NCBI GenBank assembly: GCA_028382965.1 | Contig: JAOEUK010000001.1 | Location: 62,001 to 126,000, forward strand | Source of the DNA: Candidatus Puniceispirillum sp. | GTDB lineage: Bacteria; Pseudomonadota; Alphaproteobacteria; Puniceispirillales; Puniceispirillaceae | DNA: 64,000 nucleotides | Direction: 5' to 3' | In this document: positions 41,254 to 51,063 of the stretch, one piece after another | Numbering within the stretch: the first letter of the stretch is position 1 | Layout: each line of letters starts with the position of its first letter | Position numbers and translations under genes: made by a program | Notes under the pieces: model-generated | The model's database searches: none | What the model saw: only the letters and a program-made list of their open reading frames with translations | Told to the model about the DNA's origin: nothing

Positions 41254-43940
41254 TTTTTCGTACCAAATGATTGGGCTGGCTGGGTACGCATTGTTTTTAA
41301 ACGATATAAAGCATCTAAAGCTTCACGAGGTGCAAGGTTGTCAGGTTCAAGCGCATCAAGCGCGGCGGCAATCTCATTTTCTGTTATCACGCTCTCTTTT
41401 GACTGTTGATGATAATTAAAAAGGGGCAGATGATCCGCTATCATTTCAGCATCAACCGCCCCATGTTTACCAGCTTCAAGTTCATCTAGAATCTGTTCTG
41501 CGCGGCCAAGCACGGCGGCTGGCAATCCAGCAAGCCGTGCCACATGAACACCATAAGACCGATCTGCCGACCCAGCAATTACCTGATGCAAGAAGACGAT
41601 TGATCCCTGCCATTCACGAACTTTCATCGCTTGACAGCGTAATTGTGCCAGTGTTTTCTGCAAGTGCGTCAATTCATGGTAATGCGTTGCAAATAACGTC
41701 CGGCATGCGCTGACATCATGCAGATACTCAAGCGTTGACCAGGCAATCGCTAAGCCATCATAAGTTGCCGTTCCACGGCCAATTTCATCCAGAATAACCA
41801 ATGATTGACTGGTTGCCCGGTTCAAAATAGCCGCCGTTTCCACCATCTCAACCATAAAGGTTGACCTACCTCGAGCAAGATCATCCGCAGCCCCAACGCG
41901 GCTGAAGAGTCGATCGACAAGGCCAATAGTAGCACTTTCTGCCGGCACATAAAGACCAGCTTGTGCCATAATGGTAATATGGGCATTCTGCCTTAGAAAG
42001 GTTGATTTACCAGCCATATTCGGGCCAGTCAAAAGCCATAAACAGCCATCATTGAGATCACAATCATTGGCGATAAACGGTGTTTGCGCATCCAAAATTT
42101 GTTCGATCACAGGATGGCGACCATTAATGATTTCAAAAACTGGCTCGCTGCACATTTTGGGCCGGCAATAATGGTTCTTCGTAGCAAGCAGGGCTGAAGC
42201 TGAAGCAACATCAATTTTGGCTAACGCCCGCGCCGAATCGTCCAATTGCGATGCCCTTGCTAAAACTTCATTGCGCAAGTGGGCAAATATTTCCAGCTCG
42301 AGTGCTAGCGCACGATCTACCGCACTGAACATGTCACGTTCCATTTCGGCAAGTTCTGTTGTTGTAAACCGAACCGCTTGTGCAGTCGTTTGCCGATGAA
42401 TAAAAACCTCAAGGTTCATTAATTTTGGCGCATGGGTGCTACGCACATCGATATGATAGCCAAGAACATTATTGTGTTTTATCTTCAAAGATTGGATGCC
42501 GGTCTCATCGGCATAACGAGCCTGTAATGTGGCGATCAGGCGGCGGCTTTCATCGCGAAGGCCGCGCAAATCATCAAGAGCTAGGTTGTAACCCTGCCTC
42601 ACAAACCCCCCATCACGCGCCAAAAGCGGCAGTTCATTGGCAAGAGCTGGCGCTACTTCATCCACAAGCGGCAGAGGCTGCAGCATAATTTCAAGAAAAG
42701 ACATCAATGATTGAGGCATCATTAAACTGCTTACCTCCTTGCTTGCGGCCTCGGTGATATGCCTAGCAATCTGACTGGCTCCTGTTAGCCCCTTTGCGAT
42801 TGCCGCCAAATCACGCGGCCCGCCATGCCCAAGCGATAATCTGGACAGGGCACGCTCACTATCGGGGTGGGTGCGAAGTTGCGCCCGCACCGCGGCGCAG
42901 CAAATTGATCCCGCCATGAACCAGCCAACCAAATCAAGCCGCGCATCAATGGCAGCAACGTCAAAAAGTGGTGCTGCCATTCGCTCTCCAATCAAGCGTC
43001 CTCCCGCTGCAGTAAGGGTATGGTCAACAGCATGAAGCAAGCTGCCACGGCGCTCACCAGTTAAAGTGCGAGAAAGTTCTAGCGACCGACGCGTTGCTGG
43101 ATCAATTTCCATGTAACTGGAATCATTCACAGCAATCAGCGGTAAAAGCCGCGGCATATTGCCAACTTGCGTTACTTCAAGATAGCCAAGGAGAGCGCCA
43201 GCTGCTGATAGCATAGCCCGGCTAAAATCACCAAATCCATCAAGGCTTAACAACTGATAGAAGCGCTCAAGTGTTAGGCATGCACGAGTTGAATCAAACA
43301 GAGATGCAGCCTGGCCTGTTAAACAAATTTGGCTATTGGTAACCCATTCAGGAAGGTCATAGCCTTGCGGATAAATCAGTTCTGCCGGGTCAAGGCGACC
43401 AACCATTGTTTCCAGCCCTTCATCAGCAATTTCCTGCACCATAAAATCGCCAGTGGACATATCTGCCCAGGCAACAGCGATTTGTGGACCCACACGACCA
43501 AGCGCGACCAGATAATTATGCGCCCGTGACGGCAGCAATTCATCCTCAGTCAGAGTACCAGGAGTTAGAACACGTACAACATCACGTTTTAGCGGACCTT
43601 TTCCGCCGCGCTGTTTTTGTTCCTCAGGGTTTTCAACCTGTTCACAAATTGCTACCCTGTTTCCAGCCTGGATCAAGCGTGCCAGATAGCCATCAACCGA
43701 ATGTGCCGGCACGCCACACATGGGCACATCAAGGCCATCTTTACTGCCACGCTTCGTCAGGGCAATGCCAAGCAACGATGCAGCGATTTCCGCATCCTCA
43801 AAAAACATTTCGTAAAAATCACCCATCCTGTAGAAAAGCAGGGATTCTGGGTGCAAATCTTTAACACGCATATATTGCGCGATCATCGGGGTCAGCGCTT
43901 TTACTTTTGGCGCATTTGTTGTAGAAGGTTTAGAGGTCAT
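41250..43940 (-). CDS. mutS: DNA mismatch repair protein MutS
   Basis: Recognises mismatches and starts repair. Seen: the mismatch-binding FYRMGDFYEMF near residue 37, Walker A TGPNMAGKSTF, Walker B LVILDEIGRGTATYDG, and the downstream ATHYHELT. ATG 43940 (MTSKPSTTNAP) is chosen over an in-frame TTG at 43961. 896 residues. No good ribosome site is visible. The stop overlaps the glnD start. Confidence 0.97.
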   Translation of the reverse strand: MTSKPSTTNAPKVKALTPMIAQYMRVKDLHPESLLFYRMGDFYEMFFEDAEIAASLLGIALTKRGSKDGLDVPMCGVPAHSVDGYLARLIQAGNRVAICEQVENPEEQKQRGGKGPLKRDVVRVLTPGTLTEDELLPSRAHNYLVALGRVGPQIAVAWADMSTGDFMVQEIADEGLETMVGRLDPAELIYPQGYDLPEWVTNSQICLTGQAASLFDSTRACLTLERFYQLLSLDGFGDFSRAMLSAAGALLGYLEVTQVGNMPRLLPLIAVNDSSYMEIDPATRRSLELSRTLTGERRGSLLHAVDHTLTAAGGRLIGERMAAPLFDVAAIDARLDLVGWFMAGSICCAAVRAQLRTHPDSERALSRLSLGHGGPRDLAAIAKGLTGASQIARHITEAASKEVSSLMMPQSLMSFLEIMLQPLPLVDEVAPALANELPLLARDGGFVRQGYNLALDDLRGLRDESRRLIATLQARYADETGIQSLKIKHNNVLGYHIDVRSTHAPKLMNLEVFIHRQTTAQAVRFTTTELAEMERDMFSAVDRALALELEIFAHLRNEVLARASQLDDSARALAKIDVASASALLATKNHYCRPKMCSEPVFEIINGRHPVIEQILDAQTPFIANDCDLNDGCLWLLTGPNMAGKSTFLRQNAHITIMAQAGLYVPAESATIGLVDRLFSRVGAADDLARGRSTFMVEMVETAAILNRATSQSLVILDEIGRGTATYDGLAIAWSTLEYLHDVSACRTLFATHYHELTHLQKTLAQLRCQAMKVREWQGSIVFLHQVIAGSADRSYGVHVARLAGLPAAVLGRAEQILDELEAGKHGAVDAEMIADHLPLFNYHQQSKESVITENEIAAALDALEPDNLAPREALDALYRLKTMRTQPAQSFGTKK

Positions 43941-44091
43941 AGTGTTTTGACATTGCCCCAACTTGGTCTCAAGAACAAGATCGAACAGAATTTGTAATCC
44001 GTAATGAAAGATTATTTTCTTGTTGCAGAAAATTACAACGTTAATTTAGCCAGAATGGCTGGTTCATACCATCACAAAAAGTGTTTAAGAC

Positions 44092-46356
44092 ATGACAGAT
44101 AAAGATAAGCTCCTTGACGCCGAAGCCCTTGCATTCCACGCAAATGGACGCCCCGGGAAATTTCAAATTGCCGCTACAAAGCCCCTTACAAGTCAACATG
44201 ACCTGTCATTGGCTTATTCACCTGGTGTTGCTGCGCCATGCCTTGAAATCGCAAACGATATTGATACTGCATATGACTACACAAACAAAGGTAATCAAAT
44301 TGCCGTGATTTCAAATGGCACTGCTGTACTTGGCCTTGGTGATATTGGCGCTGCTGCAGCCAAACCTGTAATGGAAGGTAAAGCGGTTCTGTTTAAAAAA
44401 TTTGCAGATATTGACGGCATTGATCTTGAGTTGAACACAACAGATACGGATGCATTTGTGAGTGCTGTCGAATTGATGGCACCAACCTTTGGTGGCATCA
44501 ATCTTGAAGATATTAAGGCTCCAGAATGCTTTATCATTGAACAACAGCTTCGCGAAAAGCTTGATATTCCTGTCTTTCACGACGATCAACATGGTACCGC
44601 AATAATTACCACTGCTGGCCTCATCAATGCACTTCATTTGACTAACCGCGATATGAAATCAATTAAAGTGGTTGGCAATGGCGCAGGTGCAGCAGCGATT
44701 GCCTGTGTTGAACTCTTAAGAATCATGGGGGTTCCGGGGAGTAATATTATTATTTGTGATCGATCTGGGCCAATATACAAGGGCCGCACAGATTCGATGA
44801 ATCAATGGAAGTCAGCGCATGCAGCAGAAACTGATGCGCGAAGCCTAGAAGAAGCGCTTATTGGGGCTGATGTATTTCTTGGCCTGTCATCTGGCGAAGT
44901 GTTGACCAAAGAAATGGTTAAAAAAATGGCAGCACGACCAATAATTTTTGCTATGGCCAATCCAGTTCCAGAAATCTGGCCAGATGAGGCTAAAGAAGTG
45001 CGCCCTGATGCCATAATTGCAACCGGGCGCTCAGATTTTCCAAATCAAGTCAATAATGTTCTTGGTTTTCCATATATTTTCCGTGGAGCCCTAGATGTGC
45101 GCGCAAGTAAAATCACTGAAAACATGAAGATTGCAGCAGCAAATGCTTTAGCTATGCTAGCCCGTGAAGATGTTCCTGATTCAGTTGCTGATGCTTATGG
45201 CGGCAAAAGGCTTACATATGGTGAAAATTACATTATTCCCACACCTTTTGATCCGCGCTTGATCGTCGCAGTTTCATCTGCTGTAGCTGAAGCAGCCATG
45301 AATGATGGCGTTGCCCGAAAACCAATTGCAGATCTTGATGAATATCGGCGCCTTTTGTCTGCCCGTCTTGACCCAACCGCAGGTGCTTTACAGTCGATTT
45401 TTGAGCGTGTTAGCAAGAATAATAAACGTGTTGTCTTTGCCGAGGGCGAAGAGGAGCGCGTAATTAGGGCGGCTCTTGCATTTCGAAATGCTGGTTACGG
45501 TAATCCTATTCTTCTGGGCCGAGAGCATCGGGTTAAGGAAACAATTGAACGACTTGGTCTTGATGGCGCTGAAAATTTACCCATCACTAATGCTAAAATT
45601 TCAGATCATCTGACTGAATTTACAGATTTATTATACAGCAAACTGCAGCGTCGCGGATCGCTTTATCGTGACTGCCAACGAATGGTAAATCTTGACCGTA
45701 ATGTTTTTGCTGCTTGTATGGTTAGCTGCGGTCAAGCCGACGCAATGGTAACAGGTGTCACACGCGCCTTCCAGCCTACTTTGGAGCATATTCGAAGGGT
45801 TATCGATGTCGCTGACGGTAGCAAATTCATGACTACATCAATGATTATATCGCGTGGCCGGACTGTATTTGTTGGCGATGTTGCAGTAACTGAAAGGCCA
45901 GACAGCGAAGAAATGGCGGATATTGCGATTGCGATGGCTGCCAAAGCCAAGCAAATGGGTCATATTCCAAGGGTCGCAATTCTTTCATTCACAAATTTTG
46001 GAAACCCGGAATCACGTACCAGTGTTGATGCGAGACAAGCAGTAGAAATTTTACAAAGCCGAAATGTTGGTTTTGAGTTTGACGGTGAAATGACCGCTGA
46101 TATCGCACTTGATTATGATTTAATGAAGGCCCGCTACCCATTCTGTAACTTAACTGGACCAGCCAATATCTTAGTTATGCCAGGCCTACATTCCGCTAAT
46201 ATTTCATTCAAGCTTGTGCACCAACTGGGAAATATATCAGTAGTTGGTCCAATGATGATTGGTGGTGAACATGCATTTCAAATTGTTCAAATGGGAGCTT
46301 CTGTAAGCGACATTGTTCAAGCAGCCGTTTTAGCCGCCCATGATGCAATTAACTAA
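44092..46356 (+). CDS. maeB: MaeB, NADP-dependent malic enzyme with phosphotransacetylase-like domain
   Basis: Decarboxylates malate to pyruvate with NADP. The N-terminal 425 or so residues are the malic enzyme: [23 protein letters not shown] with the metal and substrate ligands, [26 protein letters not shown]. The C-terminal third (about 430-754) is the phosphotransacetylase-like domain ([35 protein letters not shown]), which in other MaeB proteins acts as a regulatory domain. 754 residues is the usual hybrid length. Divergent from mutS; no clear Shine-Dalgarno sequence. Confidence 0.96.
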   Translation: MTDKDKLLDAEALAFHANGRPGKFQIAATKPLTSQHDLSLAYSPGVAAPCLEIANDIDTAYDYTNKGNQIAVISNGTAVLGLGDIGAAAAKPVMEGKAVLFKKFADIDGIDLELNTTDTDAFVSAVELMAPTFGGINLEDIKAPECFIIEQQLREKLDIPVFHDDQHGTAIITTAGLINALHLTNRDMKSIKVVGNGAGAAAIACVELLRIMGVPGSNIIICDRSGPIYKGRTDSMNQWKSAHAAETDARSLEEALIGADVFLGLSSGEVLTKEMVKKMAARPIIFAMANPVPEIWPDEAKEVRPDAIIATGRSDFPNQVNNVLGFPYIFRGALDVRASKITENMKIAAANALAMLAREDVPDSVADAYGGKRLTYGENYIIPTPFDPRLIVAVSSAVAEAAMNDGVARKPIADLDEYRRLLSARLDPTAGALQSIFERVSKNNKRVVFAEGEEERVIRAALAFRNAGYGNPILLGREHRVKETIERLGLDGAENLPITNAKISDHLTEFTDLLYSKLQRRGSLYRDCQRMVNLDRNVFAACMVSCGQADAMVTGVTRAFQPTLEHIRRVIDVADGSKFMTTSMIISRGRTVFVGDVAVTERPDSEEMADIAIAMAAKAKQMGHIPRVAILSFTNFGNPESRTSVDARQAVEILQSRNVGFEFDGEMTADIALDYDLMKARYPFCNLTGPANILVMPGLHSANISFKLVHQLGNISVVGPMMIGGEHAFQIVQMGASVSDIVQAAVLAAHDAIN

Positions 46357-46379
46357 CAATCTCTCAAAAGAAAATAAGT

Positions 46380-47372
46380 CTAAATGTTTTCAGCAAGTGA
46401 TCTTAAATCTGTTTGTGGGCGCGCTCCAATATGCGTGATCACTTCACCAGCGGCTAAGCTCGCCAAGAGGCCCGCCTGAAATAAGTCAAATCCATTTGTA
46501 CGTCCAAACAAGTAACCAGCGGCAAATAGATCGCCAGCTCCCGTTGTGTCCAACACCAACCCTTGTGGTTTGGCAGGGATTTCATAGCACTCTTGTCCTG
46601 CACCAATAAAAGCCCCATTGGGACCGCGAGTGACAATCAATTCATCAACTCGACCTGATAAAACTGAGATTGCTTCACTGCTGTCACACTGAGCGAGGCT
46701 GGTCAATTCTTCTTCGTTGCCAAACAGAATTGAAATATGCTCTGAAATAAAAGCACTAAGCCTCAAACGGTGGCGCTCAACACACCAAGGATCAGATAAC
46801 GATAAAGCTAACTTAGCACCATGACGATCGGCGAGTTGGGCAGCTTCAGCAAAAATCGCTGGCCCATTTGGCGCGTCAAAAAGATAACCCTCAAGATATA
46901 TCACCTTTGCTGCTGCAGCGTTTGCCAACGCTAGATCCCTCACCTCAAGTTCAATGCTCGCACCAAGAAATGTATTCATAGATCTCGCTGCGTCAGGCGT
47001 CACCAAAATGATTGATGATGCCGTTGGAGAACCAGTAGGAGCTGGAGGGTGATCAAATCCAACACCAGAAGCCTCTATGTCCGCGCGAAACGCTGCACCA
47101 AGATCATCATCATAAACTCGACCAACAAAATTTGCTTTCCCACCAAACGCAGCAATCCCAACAGCTGTATTTGCTGCAGAACCTCCAGAAATTAATTCTG
47201 GGCTCTGTATCTGGCTGAGCGCCGCATAAAGCTGTGCTGATGCCTGCGCATCAAGAAGGGTCATAACACCCTTTTTAACCCCATGGGTTAGTAAGAAACC
47301 ATCATCACATTGACCAAAGACGTCAACAATAGCATTACCAACAGTCAACACATCAAGATGAGATGAAATCAT
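46380..47372 (-). CDS. PfkB-family carbohydrate/nucleoside kinase (adenosine kinase-like)
   Basis: Ribokinase-fold kinase. Seen: LTVGNAIVDVF near the start, the PfkB-1 type GGSAANTAVGIAAFGGKANFVG, and PfkB-2 DTTGAGDLFAAGYLFG with the catalytic Asp. The pattern agrees best with alphaproteobacterial adenosine kinases, but a sugar substrate cannot be ruled out. ATG 47372 has GAGGAAG five bases upstream; a start at 47390 would include that ribosome site in the coding region. 330 residues. Convergent with maeB. Confidence 0.88.
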   Translation of the reverse strand: MISSHLDVLTVGNAIVDVFGQCDDGFLLTHGVKKGVMTLLDAQASAQLYAALSQIQSPELISGGSAANTAVGIAAFGGKANFVGRVYDDDLGAAFRADIEASGVGFDHPPAPTGSPTASSIILVTPDAARSMNTFLGASIELEVRDLALANAAAAKVIYLEGYLFDAPNGPAIFAEAAQLADRHGAKLALSLSDPWCVERHRLRLSAFISEHISILFGNEEELTSLAQCDSSEAISVLSGRVDELIVTRGPNGAFIGAGQECYEIPAKPQGLVLDTTGAGDLFAAGYLFGRTNGFDLFQAGLLASLAAGEVITHIGARPQTDLRSLAENI

Positions 47373-47522
47373 TTTTTCTTCCTCATTCAAAAAACAGAAC
47401 TAATACGCTGGACGGAAACCAAGAACAATAGCGATCAAGTTTTAAACTAAAAAAGTTCGTGCATTAAGTTATTTTTTCCCTTAGACAAAAGCCAATATTT
47501 TGTTCAACTTTGGTACAAAGCC

Positions 47523-48152
47523 ATGCGTTATGTAACTATCTGCCTGCTTGGGTTTGCAACTCTTACTGCTGCCTGCCAACCTATTACACCCTCTAGCATG
47601 AGTATTACATTAGCAGATCCAAAAGGAATGAAGCCCACCTCGACACAGGCACTGGCCAAAACCATTTCAATCAATAATAGTCAAAATAAAAGCCAAACAA
47701 AAATTGAACTTATAGTTGAACCCACAAAAAAATCCCCGATCAGTGATAGTCAGGATGGCAGTCAAACAGAGATTAAACTTGCTGTGGGTGAAATCTCTTC
47801 AAGCAAAAATGCCAACTCCATATCAAAAAATCTAGAATCTGTTGTACCTCAAATGGTGCTTATTGAACCAAAGGTCTTTAATCCAAAAGACGTCATGGAT
47901 TTGACAATTCCATTGCTTATCCAAGACCTTGGCAAAGCAACAATTACTCGCCAAGAAGGTCCAGTAGAAATATGGCAGTATCACTTTAAAAATTGTGTCG
48001 TTGATTTCTTTTTCTACTCAACCAATGAATTTGCTCCAAAATTGACAGCAAGAAGCTGGGATATGCGTAGTGCAATGATAGGTAGCAATCTTGATAGAGC
48101 TGCTTGCCTTGCTGAAATGAACATTTACCATCAAGATGTTTTAACCAAATGA
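47523..48152 (+). CDS. Putative lipoprotein of unknown function
   Basis: 209 residues. A signal peptide ends in a lipobox (LTAAC, C18). Residues 40-100 are a low-complexity linker holding two diverged copies of a repeat (SQNKSQTKIELIVE and SQDGSQTEIKLAVG). The last 100 residues form a compact domain with LLIQDLGKATITRQEGPVEIWQY and NCVVDFFFYS. This pattern is shared, from memory, by uncharacterised alphaproteobacterial lipoproteins in which a LIGxPxxxRREGxAxxWQY stretch is typical. Convergent with nth. No function can be given. Confidence 0.72.
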   Translation: MRYVTICLLGFATLTAACQPITPSSMSITLADPKGMKPTSTQALAKTISINNSQNKSQTKIELIVEPTKKSPISDSQDGSQTEIKLAVGEISSSKNANSISKNLESVVPQMVLIEPKVFNPKDVMDLTIPLLIQDLGKATITRQEGPVEIWQYHFKNCVVDFFFYSTNEFAPKLTARSWDMRSAMIGSNLDRAACLAEMNIYHQDVLTK

Positions 48153-48181
48153 TAATATTTAAAATCAACGACTTGAATTAG

Positions 48182-48826
48182 TTAATGAGTTTTTTCTTTA
48201 AACAAACATAAATCTGAGATCACACAATCAGCACAATCCGGCCTACGCGCTTTACAAACATAGCGTCCATGCAAAATCATCCAGTGATGAGCGCCTTTTT
48301 TCCAACGGTCCGGCACCCTCCGCACTAATTCCTTTTCAACAGCGTTTGGGGATTTTCCTGGTGCCATACCAGTGCGATTACCAAACCGAAAAATATGAGT
48401 ATCAACTGCAATTGTTGGTTCATCAAACGCCTCATTTAGAACCACATTTGCTGTTTTTCGGCCAACACCCGGCAAAGATTCTAAGGCTGTGCGGTCCTTT
48501 GGAACCTGGCCATCATGTGCATCAATTAGAATTTTTGACAAAGACAAAACATTTTTTGCTTTTATGTTAAATAGACCAATTGTACGAATATGATGACGGA
48601 TACCTTCAATGCCTAAAGTCACCATTTTTGTTGGCGTATTTGCAACAGCAAAAAGCCCTTTCGTCGCTTTATTAACCCCAATATCAGTTGCCTGAGCGGA
48701 TAATACTACCGCTACAAGAAGCGTATAAGGGCTAGTAAAATCAAGTTCTGTTTGAGGGTTTGGCTGACGCAAAGACAACCGCTCAAAACAAGTTTCGACT
48801 ACATCGAGTCTCATTTTTACCGGCAT
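48182..48826 (-). CDS. nth: Endonuclease III (DNA glycosylase/AP lyase)
   Basis: Removes oxidised pyrimidines in base excision repair. Seen: helix-hairpin-helix with catalytic Lys (LESLPGVGRKTANVVL), the catalytic Asp in AVDTHIFRFGNRTG, and the C-terminal 4Fe-4S motif C-x6-C-x2-C-x5-C (CKARRPDCADCVISDLC). 214 residues. Starts two bases after the dapB stop, so cotranscribed. Confidence 0.96.
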   Translation of the reverse strand: MPVKMRLDVVETCFERLSLRQPNPQTELDFTSPYTLLVAVVLSAQATDIGVNKATKGLFAVANTPTKMVTLGIEGIRHHIRTIGLFNIKAKNVLSLSKILIDAHDGQVPKDRTALESLPGVGRKTANVVLNEAFDEPTIAVDTHIFRFGNRTGMAPGKSPNAVEKELVRRVPDRWKKGAHHWMILHGRYVCKARRPDCADCVISDLCLFKEKTH

Positions 48827-48828
48827 AA

Positions 48829-49629
48829 TTAGCCTTTCAATACATCTGTCATATCATAGAATCCAGACTTAGCCATAGCAGCAAATCGTGCAGCGCGAAT
48901 AGCACCGCGCGCAAAAATAACACGGTCATTTGCTCGATGTGAAATTTCTATTCTCTCAGAATCACCATAGAAAATAACTGAATGCTCTCCTGCAACATCT
49001 CCGCCACGAAGAACTGCAAAGCCAATATCGCCCTCTTTACGAGCGCCTGTTTGGCCCTTGCGTGCCATATCAGCAACATCATGAAGTGAAACGCCACGGC
49101 CCTTGGCAGCTGCCTTGCCAAGAGCCAGCGCAGTACCTGATGGTGCATCAACCTTATGATGGTGGTGGGTTTCAAGGATTTCAATATCCCATCCATCAGT
49201 GAGTTTGGTGGCAACATCTTGAACAAGCTGAGTTAAAAGAGTTACGCCGACAGAAGTATTAGCGCAATAGACGATCGCGTTATGCTTTGCGGTTGCCTCA
49301 ATTTTGCTTTCATCATCTAAAGTTAATCCCGTTGTACCAACAACTATGGCTGTATCGTAGAGGGCCGCCAACTCTGCATGGTAGAGACTTGATTTTGGCG
49401 TGGTAAAATCAATCACAACATCAGCCAAACCAAACAAAGCGTCTGGCTCACTAACAATGATGACACCGTTAGCTCCTGCCTGAGCCAACTCACCAGCGTC
49501 ATATCCTATAAAAGGACTATCCGGTCTGTCAGTTGCCGCCACGAGTACAAGATCAGGCGCTAGAGCGATTTCACGTATCAACATTCCACCCATACGGCCA
49601 GCACTGCCTGGAATTGCAATTCTAATCAT
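48829..49629 (-). CDS. dapB: 4-hydroxy-tetrahydrodipicolinate reductase
   Basis: Reduces the dihydrodipicolinate intermediate in lysine and meso-diaminopimelate synthesis. Seen: nucleotide-binding IPGSAGRMGGML near the start, DVVIDFTTP, and the active-site HHHHKVDAPSGTALALG. 266 residues. AAGGAGAAGG precedes the ATG. Confidence 0.97.
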   Translation of the reverse strand: MIRIAIPGSAGRMGGMLIREIALAPDLVLVAATDRPDSPFIGYDAGELAQAGANGVIIVSEPDALFGLADVVIDFTTPKSSLYHAELAALYDTAIVVGTTGLTLDDESKIEATAKHNAIVYCANTSVGVTLLTQLVQDVATKLTDGWDIEILETHHHHKVDAPSGTALALGKAAAKGRGVSLHDVADMARKGQTGARKEGDIGFAVLRGGDVAGEHSVIFYGDSERIEISHRANDRVIFARGAIRAARFAAMAKSGFYDMTDVLKG

Positions 49630-49772
49630 TTTGGCGCCCTTCTCCTTAAATGTTGCGCGATGAATAAAATCTTATTTTATTTTGATTGCGCGTCAAAAGA
49701 ATTCATTCAAAGTATAGGCGGCTTTCCCAGTTTGGCACCAGTATATAAATTGCAAATGAATGTCGGCTAACT

Positions 49773-49787
49773 CAGATTTTAAATCTG
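49773..49787. repeat. 15-bp palindrome between dapB and dnaJ
   Basis: CAGATTT-T-AAATCTG is a perfect 7-bp inverted repeat around one base, about 145 bases upstream of dapB and 85 bases beyond the dnaJ stop. The flanking 240-base spacer holds no gene that I can recognise. It could be an operator of dapB-nth or a processing hairpin. Confidence 0.3.
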
Positions 49788-49871
49788 TGGTTATAGATGC
49801 CCCAAAAGCCCCGCGTTTGAGTTATCTACACAAGGCCAATTAACATTAAAAAATAATTCGAAAGCCCTAAG

Positions 49872-50990
49872 TCAGCTATCAGCCCAAATCTGCTTTACAC
49901 GTTCCAAAAAGCTTGCTGATTCAGGACTAGTATTGCCTGAGCTAGAAAACGTTTCTAGCAGTTCCTTTTGTTTTTTGTTCAAATTGGTTGGCGTTTCGAC
50001 TTGGACCTCAACAATCTGATCACCGGGATTTCCTCGCCGCAGCACAGGCATCCCCTTACCTCGCATACGAAATTTTCGCCCTGATTGCGTGCCCGCATCA
50101 ATTGTTAAACGCGCCATTTTTCCTTCCAGAGTTGGCACTTCAATACTCCCACCAAGAGCTGCTACTGTCATTGGTAACGGAATACGAGCATACAAATTGT
50201 TGCCATCTCGCGTAAAAATAGAATGTGGTTCAACATTAATAAAAATATAAAGGTCCCCCGCGGGTCCACCACGAAGACCCGCCTCTCCATTTCCAGAAAG
50301 ACGAATTCTTGTGCCTATATCAACACCCGTTGGAATTGACACTGCCAAAGTCTTAGCGCGCTGCATCCGCCCTTCACCGCCACAAGTACGACATGGGTCA
50401 GATATTACCTGGCCCATTCCTTGACAGGCATGACAAGTTCGCTCAACAGCAAAAAAACCCTGTTGCGCACGCACCCTGCCAGCACCGCCACAAGTGCCAC
50501 ATGTGCTAGGCTTGCTCCCGTCAGCTGCACCACTACCCGAACACCCTTCACATTCAGATGGAACAGTAATTGAAATATCTTGTTGTAAACCACTAAACGC
50601 GTCTTCAAGTGTGATTGACATATCATAACGAAGGTCATTGCCACCCTGATTACGTTGTTGTCGTCCACCACCACCTGAAAACTCAGAAAACATTTGGTCA
50701 AAAATATCTGAAAAACCACCACCACTAAAACCACCACCACCACCACCACCACCTGCACTTGACTGGTCAAAAGCTGCATGGCCCATCTGGTCGTAAGCAG
50801 CTCTTTTTTGTGGGTCTTTTAGAATATCATATGCTTCATTAGCTTCTCGAAACCGGTCTTCAGCGGCGCTGTCACCTTGGTTGCGATCAGGATGATTCGC
50901 CATGGCTAATTTACGAAATGCCGATTTTATCGACTTATCGTCAGCGTTTTTTTCAACACCTAAAACCTCATAAAAATCACGCTTGCTCAT
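49872..50990 (-). CDS. dnaJ: Chaperone protein DnaJ
   Basis: Hsp40 co-chaperone stimulating DnaK. Seen: J domain with HPD (ANHPDRNQ), a glycine/phenylalanine-rich linker, four zinc-finger repeats (CEGCSGSG, CGTCGGAG, CHACQGMG, CRTCGGEG) and the substrate-binding C-terminal domain. ATG 50990 (MSKRDFYEVLG) matches the family start; a GTG three codons upstream is possible. 372 residues. Lies 73 bases after dnaK. Confidence 0.97.
   Translation of the reverse strand: MSKRDFYEVLGVEKNADDKSIKSAFRKLAMANHPDRNQGDSAAEDRFREANEAYDILKDPQKRAAYDQMGHAAFDQSSAGGGGGGGGFSGGGFSDIFDQMFSEFSGGGGRQQRNQGGNDLRYDMSITLEDAFSGLQQDISITVPSECEGCSGSGAADGSKPSTCGTCGGAGRVRAQQGFFAVERTCHACQGMGQVISDPCRTCGGEGRMQRAKTLAVSIPTGVDIGTRIRLSGNGEAGLRGGPAGDLYIFINVEPHSIFTRDGNNLYARIPLPMTVAALGGSIEVPTLEGKMARLTIDAGTQSGRKFRMRGKGMPVLRRGNPGDQIVEVQVETPTNLNKKQKELLETFSSSGNTSPESASFLERVKQIWADS
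50731..50753. repeat. CCA trinucleotide repeat in dnaJ linker
   Basis: More than seven CCA units on the plus strand encode a run of eight or nine glycines in the G/F region of DnaJ. Likely a slippage-prone microsatellite with harmless in-frame length change. Confidence 0.7.
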
Positions 50991-51063
50991 AGTTGCCACT
51001 TTTACTGTGAAAGCTTAAAAACCAGACTTTTATTATTGCCCTGACTTTGTTTGCAATTCATTT

